Positions 34,620-42,677 of a DNA stretch of 64,000 nucleotides are shown in pieces. Positions within the stretch are counted from its first letter, which is position 1, and each line of letters starts with the position of its first letter. Location: contig NZ_CP035501.1 of assembly GCF_004135585.1 (NCBI RefSeq), forward strand, positions 1,103,001 through 1,167,000. The letters run 5' to 3'. This DNA is from Sphingosinicella sp. BN140058 (lineage in GTDB: Bacteria; Pseudomonadota; Alphaproteobacteria; Sphingomonadales; Sphingomonadaceae). The translations under genes and the position numbers were made by a program. Below the pieces are notes generated by a model. That model was not told where the DNA came from, ran no database searches, and was given only the letters and a program-made list of their open reading frames with translations.

Positions 34620-36067
34620 CGATCCGCGCTCTCGCGACGCCATGGGCAGCCCCAGGCGAGCGGCAATACAGCCTGCCGACCAGCCTCGTGCTCAAGCTCG
34701 CGCTGGGCGAAGCACCCGAGCAGATCCCGGCGGTGCGGGACGTCGCCCGAAACATCCTTCCCGCCGCGACCTCGATCGACGGCGGTGCGATCGACAGGAT
34801 CATTTCCGAACGCGCCGGTGGCTTTCGCGCCGCCCGATTGTTCGCCTCTGCCCATGCGCCGATCGCCGCTGGCCAGGCGCACAAGGGCTATGACGCCGTC
34901 GAGCAGACCACCGGCATGGCCCGCACCCTGGTGCTGCGGGTGCCCGCCGGCACGCCGATCGGGAGCATGTGCGAGGCGCTGGGACAGATCAGCATCGTCG
35001 AGAGCGCGAGTCCGAATTATGTCTCGGTGACTCCGTTCGAGGTCGCAACGCCGGTCGGCCGTGCCGAAGACCGCGGCGAGGCGCTGCGCCGTATGGTCCG
35101 CATGGCAGAGGCGCATGCGATCGAGCCGGGCGACGACGGCGTCGTCGTCGGGCTGGTCGACAGCGGTATCGGCAAGGATCATGCGGAGTTCGCCCGCACC
35201 TTCCGCGCCGGCTACGACACCGTCCGGCTCGAAAGCGGCGACATCGCTGCCGGCGTCGAGCTGCTCGGCGACCACCGCCGCAACGACGGCAATCCGGAGG
35301 ACCGTTTCGTCGGCCACGGGATGGGCTGCGCCGGCATCATCGCCGCCGACGGACGGGCGATGCCCGCCGGGCTGGGGGGGTGCTGCCGCATCGTTCCGCT
35401 TCGGGCGCTTGCCGCCGCACGCCTGCCCGGGCGGACGAGTGCCGTCGGCCTGGGGGCGATCAGCGATCTCGACATGGCGATGAAGCTCGCCGTCGACCTC
35501 GGCGCCAAGGTGATCAACATGAGCTTCGGCACCGACGATGCCGCGCTCAGCCCGCGCAGTCCGAAGCCGCATGCCGACGTCATCGATTATGCGCTCGCCC
35601 GCGGCTGCATCCTGGTCGCAGCGAGCGGCAATAACGGCAAGGAAGCGCGTTTCTGGCCGGCCGCTTACCCGGGTGTGCTCGCCATCGGCGCGGTCGATGC
35701 GGAACGCCGGCCGGCGAGCTTCAGCACCCGCGGCGATCATGTCGCGCTCTGCGCGCCCGGCGAGCAGGTCTATACCACGGCGCTCGAAGGCTATCAGCAT
35801 GCCACCGGCACCAGCTTCGCGGCGCCGTTCGTCGCCGGCGCCGCGGCCCTGCTGGTGGCGCGCAGCCACCGCCGCGCCCGGCCGATCGACGCACTGACCG
35901 TGCGCGACATCCTGATGCGGACCGCGCAGCCGTTCGCGGCCGGAGACAGCGGCGGCTGCGGCGCCGGCATCCTCGATGCCGCGGCCGCGCTTGCGGCGCT
36001 CGACGAGGAAATCGACCGCGCTCTGGGAGACGGGGCGGACGCCGAGGGAGGCGCCGATGACGGCTGA
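34616..36067 (+). CDS. S8 (subtilisin-like) serine peptidase
   Basis: A 483-residue peptidase with an intact triad: Asp182 in VGLVDSGIG, His234 in RFVGHGMGCAGI and Ser400 in GTSFAAPFVAGAAALL, plus the oxyanion Asn in VAASGNNGKE. An N-terminal region of about 160 residues precedes the catalytic domain and could be an inhibitory prodomain or docking part. No signal peptide, so it is probably intracellular until released. It overlaps the trypco2-like gene by four bases. It likely cleaves or activates a protein of the same locus or a target protein; this is inference. Confidence 0.92.
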   Translation: MTIRALATPWAAPGERQYSLPTSLVLKLALGEAPEQIPAVRDVARNILPAATSIDGGAIDRIISERAGGFRAARLFASAHAPIAAGQAHKGYDAVEQTTGMARTLVLRVPAGTPIGSMCEALGQISIVESASPNYVSVTPFEVATPVGRAEDRGEALRRMVRMAEAHAIEPGDDGVVVGLVDSGIGKDHAEFARTFRAGYDTVRLESGDIAAGVELLGDHRRNDGNPEDRFVGHGMGCAGIIAADGRAMPAGLGGCCRIVPLRALAAARLPGRTSAVGLGAISDLDMAMKLAVDLGAKVINMSFGTDDAALSPRSPKPHADVIDYALARGCILVAASGNNGKEARFWPAAYPGVLAIGAVDAERRPASFSTRGDHVALCAPGEQVYTTALEGYQHATGTSFAAPFVAGAAALLVARSHRRARPIDALTVRDILMRTAQPFAAGDSGGCGAGILDAAAALAALDEEIDRALGDGADAEGGADDG

Positions 36068-36122
36068 CCCCTTATCCTGTCGCTGACTCACACGGACCCC
36101 GATTTTCCAAGGAGATACCATC

Positions 36123-37985
36123 ATGGCAAGCATCGATAGCCGAATCCATTTTCGAGATGTCGCACGGCGCGAGTCCTCGGCCTTCGACGAACTGATCAAC
36201 ACGGTTGCCCGGCTGACGGCCGTCGAGAAGAAGCGTCCGTTGAGCAAGGCGGAAGCGGCGGAGAAGGCGCGCGCCGAAGCGATCATCGACGAGATCGGCA
36301 AGAGCGAGCGCAACAACAACAAGGCCGTCGAAGTTTGCGATCCGCTGTTCGTCGCCGCGCGGACCTTGCTCAACGAGCAGGCGATGCTGGCGCCCGAACT
36401 GCGTTCGCACAAGAACGGACGGCTGATCTTCGACCAGCCCAACACCGCCGAGGCGCAGAGCAGCCAGACCAAGGCTGCGAGTTCCTCGAGCGGAAGCGGC
36501 GAATATCCCTATCCCGGCGATCCCGACATTACCCTTGTCGGCCTGAGCATCGGTCTGCTGATGCTCGAAGCGGCCGAGGCGCCGCCGGTGAGGGTCGTGC
36601 CGCAGTCTACCAATCGCACCGGCGCGACCGTTGCTGCCGGCACGAAGGGCAACGGCGCGACCCTCTACCCCGATACGCGGCATCCCAATTCGCGGACCTT
36701 CACCCGCGAATTCTTCCGCGCGCTCGGCGAAGCGCGCAGTTACTTCCCGCTGGCCGAGAAGGTGCTCACCATCCTGGCGATCGAGGGCGATCCCGACGGC
36801 CGTCGCGGTGCCGACCCGCAATGCGGCGCGGAAGAGTTCGCGCGGGTCATGCGCGGCCTTGCCGACGCCAATGTCGGCGACGACGAGCCGCAGCTCCGCC
36901 GCAAGGTCAACGAGGCGCTCGATCGGGTTCAGAATGTCGGTGGCGACGACGAAATCGGCGACAGCGTCATCGATCTCCCCGATCTCGAGGAGATCGTCGA
37001 CGAGAATATCATCGCCGAGAATGTGCGGGCGATGGGACCGATGATCGTTTCGGCGATGTTCGACGAATTGAAGGTGTTCCAGGTCGTCGATCGGATCGTC
37101 GAGCAGTTCCAGCAGGGCATGCTGCCGATCGGCCCCGGCCGCGCCGGCAAGGCGCTCTACCGCTACTGGCGGGAGGCGCCCAATCGGATGAGCGAGCAGG
37201 AGCGGCGCAACTTCGCCGCGATCACGCTTGGCATTCCCGGCGGCAATCCAAACGGGATGATCAACAGCGAGTTCAACGATCTCTGGCTGCGCTTCGTCTC
37301 ATCGGTCTCGTCCTTTATCCGCCAGAACGAGGTCGATACCCTGCTCCGCTCGGCGACGCCGAGCCCGATCAGCCATCAGCAGGTGCGCAAGGCGGCACGC
37401 GACCTCGCCGCGAATCTCTCCCTGCACGGCTACGGCATGGCCCATTTCGCCGCGCGCGAAGTGCAGTCGCAGATCAAGTTCATGATCGAATTGCTCCAGG
37501 ATCCCGAGATCCGCGGCTCCTACGGCGCGCGCGACATGTGGCAGGTGGTCGATCAGGTCGCGACCTACGAACTCGGCGGCGCCAAGACGAGCTCGCGCTA
37601 TCGCACGCTGGCGACCTGCGGTACGATCATCACGGCCTGGCTGGCCAACAACGTCGCCCGGATCAACCGCACGACCGGCCCGCTGATCGACATCGATCAG
37701 GTGCGCAACCCCGATGTCGCCGAGAACCACAAGGCGACTCGCAACCCGACCGATTACGACCTGGTCAATGCCTGCGAATTGTGGCTGGCGGACACCGCCA
37801 CCAGCGACAGCCGGATCGAGGAAATGGCGCAGCCGCGGGAGGCTCCGCAAATGACCTCCAAGCCGATCCCGATCCCCGCGCTCGCCCGCGACATGCTCGA
37901 CGGCATCGGCGACATCGGCCTCGGTCTCGGGCGGGAGTCGCAATCGGCCTTTGCGAGGAACGGAGCCAAAGCCGGCGCCTATTGA
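36123..37985 (+). CDS. Large unrecognised helical protein of the sigma-54 locus
   Basis: A 620-residue, mostly helical protein with no known family. The C-terminal half (about 345-560) is homologous to the protein encoded at 41705: both carry W-R-x-x-x-x-R-(M/I)-SE-x-ER, a region with L-x-ANL, the pattern LRG/IRGS-(Y/F)-x-ARD-x-W-x-VV, and a final helix with WLA followed by PL(I/V)(D/E)I. The N-terminal half is unique, with a Ser-rich low-complexity stretch near residues 115-130. Ribosome site AAGGAG lies nine bases before the ATG. A 55-base gap separates it from the S8 gene; still same strand and likely same transcript. Confidence 0.75.
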   Translation: MASIDSRIHFRDVARRESSAFDELINTVARLTAVEKKRPLSKAEAAEKARAEAIIDEIGKSERNNNKAVEVCDPLFVAARTLLNEQAMLAPELRSHKNGRLIFDQPNTAEAQSSQTKAASSSSGSGEYPYPGDPDITLVGLSIGLLMLEAAEAPPVRVVPQSTNRTGATVAAGTKGNGATLYPDTRHPNSRTFTREFFRALGEARSYFPLAEKVLTILAIEGDPDGRRGADPQCGAEEFARVMRGLADANVGDDEPQLRRKVNEALDRVQNVGGDDEIGDSVIDLPDLEEIVDENIIAENVRAMGPMIVSAMFDELKVFQVVDRIVEQFQQGMLPIGPGRAGKALYRYWREAPNRMSEQERRNFAAITLGIPGGNPNGMINSEFNDLWLRFVSSVSSFIRQNEVDTLLRSATPSPISHQQVRKAARDLAANLSLHGYGMAHFAAREVQSQIKFMIELLQDPEIRGSYGARDMWQVVDQVATYELGGAKTSSRYRTLATCGTIITAWLANNVARINRTTGPLIDIDQVRNPDVAENHKATRNPTDYDLVNACELWLADTATSDSRIEEMAQPREAPQMTSKPIPIPALARDMLDGIGDIGLGLGRESQSAFARNGAKAGAY

Positions 37986-38023
37986 CGCACCCGCTCCGCC
38001 TCATCCCTTCCAGGAGAAATCCA

Positions 38024-39070
38024 ATGCGGTTCCAGACACAAAGCGAGCCAATGGTGGCGAGAGTCGAGCGCCGGCTGCGATCGGCAGCCCAGTCGCTCGG
38101 CACCGCCGATCCGTTCGCCCCGTCGCGCGACCTGTTGATGCGCACCTTCCAATATCCGGCCGACGATCCGCGCTATCGCAACAATGCGCTGATGCCGATG
38201 GCGGCGCCGTTCGAGCCGAGCTTTTCGGAGACCCAGCCGAACAACCTCCGCTTCACCATCGAGCCGCTTCCGCCGGAAGCGGGTTCGATCGACCGCCGCG
38301 ATGCCTCGACCCACGAGATGCGGCGCCTGATCGGCAACTTCCTTGGAACCGGTCCGCTCTACTGGTTCGACCGTGCGAGCGAGCCGTTCCGCGGTTTCGC
38401 CAGCGGCGGCAATCTCGATTACGGCGCCTTCTTCGGCTCGAGCTTCGACCGCAACGGCCTCTACGCGTCCAAAGTCTATTACGAGCTGCCGGGCGGCTCC
38501 GGTCGGATCGACAATCTGCCGGTCGGCCTCCACCGCATCGTCATGCCGGCGCTGCAGCTGGTCCCCGGGCTGAAGCCCCTGTTCACCACCCTCTCCGCCC
38601 AGCGTGACATGGGCGGGCAGCGGCTCACCTTCGCCTGCACCGAAGCCCTGAAGCTCGCCGATCTGCAGCCGGTGCTCGACGCGCTCGGCCTCGGTCATCG
38701 CCTGCCCGGCATCATGCAGCTGATCGGGCTCGTGCTCGGCGGACGCTTCGAGCTGCCCGAACATGGCGCCCTGCTCGCGTTCGGAGACACGCCGCAGGGG
38801 CCGGATTTCGAGATCTACGTGCTCCTCTCGGCCATCCCAGACGTTCCACCGAGCTTTCTCAGCCTGCTCACCATGGGCCTCGCCGAGCGCCCGCGCGGGC
38901 TCGCCGCGCTGGAACGGTGGATGAGCGCGTTCACGCCGGAAGATGCGCACTGGCCCGGACGCTTCTCGATCGTCAGCCTCCGGACCGACGCCAACTCGCC
39001 GCCGCGAGTCAGCCTCTATCTGCGCCCGATCGAGTTCGAGCTGCCAGAGGCCGTCGCCAGGGCCGCCTGA
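38024..39070 (+). CDS. Orphan 348-residue protein of the sigma-54 locus
   Basis: A 348-residue protein with a repeating alpha-beta pattern, for example LYASKVYYELPG, QRLTFACTEALKLADLQPVL, FEIYVLLSAIPDVP and a closing strand RVSLYLRPIEFEL. The run of long strands followed by helices faintly recalls ABBA-type aromatic prenyltransferases, but no diagnostic residues were identified, so this is only a fold hint. No signal peptide. CAGGAG lies seven bases before the ATG. Spacings to its neighbours are under 40 bases, so it belongs to the locus. Confidence 0.72.
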   Translation: MRFQTQSEPMVARVERRLRSAAQSLGTADPFAPSRDLLMRTFQYPADDPRYRNNALMPMAAPFEPSFSETQPNNLRFTIEPLPPEAGSIDRRDASTHEMRRLIGNFLGTGPLYWFDRASEPFRGFASGGNLDYGAFFGSSFDRNGLYASKVYYELPGGSGRIDNLPVGLHRIVMPALQLVPGLKPLFTTLSAQRDMGGQRLTFACTEALKLADLQPVLDALGLGHRLPGIMQLIGLVLGGRFELPEHGALLAFGDTPQGPDFEIYVLLSAIPDVPPSFLSLLTMGLAERPRGLAALERWMSAFTPEDAHWPGRFSIVSLRTDANSPPRVSLYLRPIEFELPEAVARAA

Positions 39071-39109
39071 TCAACGCGCCCCCTCACCCCGAGCCGAAGG
39101 GCTTCAGAC

Positions 39110-40429
39110 ATGTACGCCGCAGCACCCACCCGCCAGCCCCCGCCGAGCCCTCTGCCGCCGCAGCCCGCGCCGGAGGTCCGGCAGAGCGTCGCCGGCCTGC
39201 TTACCCAGTCGGAGGCGTTCCGCAGGATGTCGCCGGCCGACCAGCAGGACATAGCGCGCAACACGGCCTTGATCGCCGACTATCTCGCCCGCCCCGAAGG
39301 CATCGAGGGCAACCGCATCCCGGGCGGCCTCGGCACCCCGGCGCAGAGCCTGGCCGACAAATCGGCGAGCGAGGCGAGCTGGGACCAGCGCAAGTCCGCG
39401 GTGGACGCGATCGGCGATGGCGGGTTCAAAGCCAATGCCGCGCGGGAGGGCGCCAAGGTCGCCGGCGAACTGCTCAACCAGGTCAAGTTCCCGACCTTCG
39501 TGTCCGGCCTGATTCAGGGCGTGTTCCAGTCGATTACCGACAGCTCGATCCAGCAGATGGAAGCCTATCAGAAGATGGTCGCGGCGGTGGCGACCTCGCT
39601 CAAGCAGTTCATGGACGACAACGTCTCCGAAAATCAGGGGCGCGACCATATGGTCGACCAATTCCCCGATCTGTTCGAGATCGGCTTCGACGACATGTCG
39701 GATGAGCCCGGACCACGCCTCCAGTTGCGCGAGGGGGTCGACGAGTCCGAGGCGCTGAAGAAGGTCAACAACAAGCTGGAATTCGCCGACGGGCAGATCA
39801 AGAGCCTGGATCTCAGCGACGCCAATGCCGAGCGCGCGATCATCGAACAGGCGCGCATGCAGCTTGCCCGCCAGCGGCAGCAGCTGATGGCCAGCATCGT
39901 ACTGATGGGGATCAACCGGATCGTCGTCACCGACGGCAAGATCAGTGCCAAGATCATCTACGACGTCAAGGCGCAGGACAGCTATGCGATGCGTCGCAGC
40001 GCCAGCGCCGTCGATCTCGCCCGCGACAAATATGGCAACGTCCAGACCACCTATGCCGGCGAGGGCAAATATGATTCCGGCGGCGACGTCACCTCGAGCC
40101 GGAGCAAGGACAGCCGCGACTACGACGCGAGCTACTATGCCAAGGGCGAGTATAAATATGAGAACAAGCCGATCATCACCGCCCAGACGGCCGCCTCGGA
40201 AGCCTCCAATGCGGCGATGCAGACCAAGATCCAGCTCTCCGGCGCCGTCGACGTGAACTTCAAGAGCGACTATCTGCCACTCGACAAGATGGCAACGCCG
40301 CAGATGATCGCGGCCATCCAGGGCAATGCGACGCCGGCCGATCCCAACGTCGTGCCGAGCGCGAGAACCGCGCCCGCGACGCCGGCGGCGGCGCCGGCCG
40401 CTGCACCCGCGCCGACCACGGCAGGATAA
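39110..40429 (+). CDS. Unrecognised paralogue B of the sigma-54 locus
   Basis: A 439-residue relative of the proteins at 32465, 40442 and 42678. Shared core: VKFPTFVSGLIQGVFQSITD then SSIQQMEAYQKMVAAV; the helix QQLMASIVLMGINRIVVTDG; and VDVNFKSDYLPLDKMATPQM near the end. The middle (about 295-365) holds a Tyr/Lys/Asp-rich low-complexity insertion (DYDASYYAKGEYKYENK), absent in the others. N-terminus Pro-rich, C-terminus Ala/Pro-rich. Closest to the next gene (40442), which looks like a tandem duplicate of it. Confidence 0.77.
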   Translation: MYAAAPTRQPPPSPLPPQPAPEVRQSVAGLLTQSEAFRRMSPADQQDIARNTALIADYLARPEGIEGNRIPGGLGTPAQSLADKSASEASWDQRKSAVDAIGDGGFKANAAREGAKVAGELLNQVKFPTFVSGLIQGVFQSITDSSIQQMEAYQKMVAAVATSLKQFMDDNVSENQGRDHMVDQFPDLFEIGFDDMSDEPGPRLQLREGVDESEALKKVNNKLEFADGQIKSLDLSDANAERAIIEQARMQLARQRQQLMASIVLMGINRIVVTDGKISAKIIYDVKAQDSYAMRRSASAVDLARDKYGNVQTTYAGEGKYDSGGDVTSSRSKDSRDYDASYYAKGEYKYENKPIITAQTAASEASNAAMQTKIQLSGAVDVNFKSDYLPLDKMATPQMIAAIQGNATPADPNVVPSARTAPATPAAAPAAAPAPTTAG

Positions 40430-40441
40430 GGGAGACGCAGC

Positions 40442-41701
40442 ATGGCCTCCTCCCATCTTTCCTCCCGGCCCAATCCGCCGCCGACCACCAGCGCCGAGGC
40501 GCTGGATGCGACCCGGCCGGAGGTGCGCCGGCTGCTGACCGCGATCCCCGCCTTCCTCGGGCTGCCCGACGAGGAGCGGAAGCGGATCGCGGCGGACACC
40601 GTCCACGTCCTCTCCTACATGACGGACCCGGGAGGTGTGCAGGCGGAGATCGCCGAGCGGGAGGCGAACGGCGAGCTGCCGCGGTCGGGTGCCCTTGCAG
40701 CGGCCCCGGCGGCGCGGGCGCTGGACGAAAGCGCGACCGAAGCGACCAAGCGCCAGCTCGCGAAGAGCCCTGGCTTCGCCGGCAAGGACTTCGAGGCCGG
40801 TGCGGTGCGCCAGGGCGTCGAGCAATTCGGCGAGATGGTCCAGAAGGTCGATTTTCCGAAGTTCGTCGGCGGCCTGATCAAGAACGTGTTCCAGGCGATC
40901 GTCGAGAGCTCGATCGAGCAGATGCGGGCTTATGGCGAGCTGATCGCCAACGTCGCCAAGACCACCGACCAGTTCATGCGCGACAATATCGGCGAAGCGG
41001 CCGGCCGCGATTACCTTGCCGACGCCTATCCCGATGTGCTCTCGGTTGACGTCGGCACCACCGCCGACGGCTTTGCCGACGAGGAGGGCGCCGAGCAGCC
41101 GCCGCCCCGTTTGCAGGCCAATGGCGACAACGCGGCGGTCCGGCTCGCAGAGATCAGCCGCGAGATGAACATCAATCCTCCGGTTACCGACCTCAGCGAT
41201 GCCAATGCCGAGCTTCGCCTGGTAACCGCAGCCCGCCTGCAGATGGCGAAATCGCGCCAGCAATTGCTCTCGTCGATGGTGATGCTGGGCATCAACCGGA
41301 TCGTCGTCACCGACGGGTCGATCACCGCCAAGGTCGTCTTCGACATGCGCGCGAGCGACAAGGCCAAGCGCCACTACACCGCATCGATGCACGATCGGGA
41401 GTCGCAGAAGTACAAGGAGAAGATCAACGCCGAATATGGCAGCTGGTACACGCCCTACAGCGCCTCCGCCTCGTTCGAGGGCGAACAGGAACATGTCGCC
41501 ACCGTCGGCTCGGCGCTGGACGAGAACAGCGAGTCGAAGGCCGAGGTGAAGGCCAAGCTGTCGGGCGAAGTCCGGGTCAATTTCAAAAGCGACTATCTGC
41601 CGATGGACAAGATGGCGACGCCGCAGATGATGTCGGTGATCCAGGGCAACAGCACGCCCTACAACCCCAACACGCCGCCGCCCGCCGCCGGAGGTGGCTG
41701 A
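40442..41701 (+). CDS. Unrecognised paralogue C of the sigma-54 locus
   Basis: A 419-residue relative of the proteins at 32465, 39110 and 42678, only 12 bases after paralogue B and most similar to it. Shared core: VDFPKFVGGLIKNVFQAIVE then SSIEQMRAYGELIANV; QQLLSSMVMLGINRIVVTDG; and VNFKSDYLPMDKMATPQMM, followed by GNSTPYNPN near the C-terminus. No enzyme motif, signal peptide or membrane helix. The mix of long amphipathic helices and a beta module suggests a self-associating structural protein (inference). Confidence 0.77.
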   Translation: MASSHLSSRPNPPPTTSAEALDATRPEVRRLLTAIPAFLGLPDEERKRIAADTVHVLSYMTDPGGVQAEIAEREANGELPRSGALAAAPAARALDESATEATKRQLAKSPGFAGKDFEAGAVRQGVEQFGEMVQKVDFPKFVGGLIKNVFQAIVESSIEQMRAYGELIANVAKTTDQFMRDNIGEAAGRDYLADAYPDVLSVDVGTTADGFADEEGAEQPPPRLQANGDNAAVRLAEISREMNINPPVTDLSDANAELRLVTAARLQMAKSRQQLLSSMVMLGINRIVVTDGSITAKVVFDMRASDKAKRHYTASMHDRESQKYKEKINAEYGSWYTPYSASASFEGEQEHVATVGSALDENSESKAEVKAKLSGEVRVNFKSDYLPMDKMATPQMMSVIQGNSTPYNPNTPPPAAGGG

Positions 41702-41704
41702 GCC

Positions 41705-42676
41705 ATGGCCGGGGCTCTCATCGCGCCGGTTGCCGACGCTCTCGTCGCTTCGGCACTCGGCCTCGGCGCACGGCTGGTCGCCGAGGCGACCGCGCCCGGG
41801 CTTGCCTTCGCCCTCGACGAGCTCGGCGACATCGACATCCCCGATCCCGTCGCCGCCCGCATCGACAAGGCCCAGCTCCGCGCGCTCGCGACCCTGTACC
41901 TCGCCGCCGATCTCGAACCGGCCGGAATCATCCCCGCCGTCGAGACCCTCGCCGGCCTCGCCGCGACCGGCGCATTGCAGGTCGATCTCGGCGCGGCCGA
42001 GGGCCTGGTGGCGGCCTGGTGGCGCGCCCGCAACGACCGAATTTCGGAAGCCGAGCGCAACGCCTTCTTCTCGCGGCTGTTCGGCACCTCGTCGAGCCCG
42101 GTCGCGGCCGACGCCGATCGCAATTTCCAGTTCGAGGATCGCATGCTCGAGCTCTGCGAGGCGCTCTACAAACTGGACGAGCTGGGCTCGGGCGATCCTT
42201 ATGGCGGCCTTGCCCAGCAGGCACGGGTGCGCGCCGGCGCGCGCGCACTGATCGCCAATCTCGGAGAGGCGAGCAGCGGCAGCACCGCTTTCGTCGCGAA
42301 CGAAGTGGTGACCACATTAAAGGACGCGTTCGCGATCGTCGGCCATTCAAGCCTCCGCGGCGCGTTCGCGGCGCGTGACCTCTGGGGGGTGGTCGGCGGC
42401 ATCGCCCGGATCGCCCACAAAAGCTTCAGCCCGGCGGCGCCCTATATACGCCGCGGCAAGGCGGGGATGATCGTGGTCTCCTGGCTCGCCGAAATCTCGG
42501 ATCAGATCGGCGGTCGCGGTCCGCTGGTCGAGATCGGCCATCCGGTGGTCGGTTCGGCGATCGACTGGATCGAGGCGACGCTCGACATCGGCGAGGCGCA
42601 GAGCAAAGGTCCTGCTGCCGAACCTGCGCGCCCGCCCGCCCCTGCAGCCTCGCCCTGGTCGGCTCTCGGCGCCTGA
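41705..42676 (+). CDS. Unrecognised helical protein, paralogue of the 36123 gene
   Basis: A 323-residue, mostly helical protein that starts three bases after paralogue C stops. Residues about 100-290 align with the C-terminal half of the 620-residue protein encoded at 36123: [55 protein letters not shown] and [20 protein letters not shown] are the shared landmarks. The N-terminal 95 residues are Ala-rich and hydrophobic without a clear signal peptide. No known family recognised. Confidence 0.74.
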   Translation: MAGALIAPVADALVASALGLGARLVAEATAPGLAFALDELGDIDIPDPVAARIDKAQLRALATLYLAADLEPAGIIPAVETLAGLAATGALQVDLGAAEGLVAAWWRARNDRISEAERNAFFSRLFGTSSSPVAADADRNFQFEDRMLELCEALYKLDELGSGDPYGGLAQQARVRAGARALIANLGEASSGSTAFVANEVVTTLKDAFAIVGHSSLRGAFAARDLWGVVGGIARIAHKSFSPAAPYIRRGKAGMIVVSWLAEISDQIGGRGPLVEIGHPVVGSAIDWIEATLDIGEAQSKGPAAEPARPPAPAASPWSALGA

Positions 42677-42677
42677 C

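Noticed and set aside
39104..41494. A 796-codon minus-strand open frame
   Set aside because: Antisense of paralogues B and C; no ribosome site and shadow-type composition.
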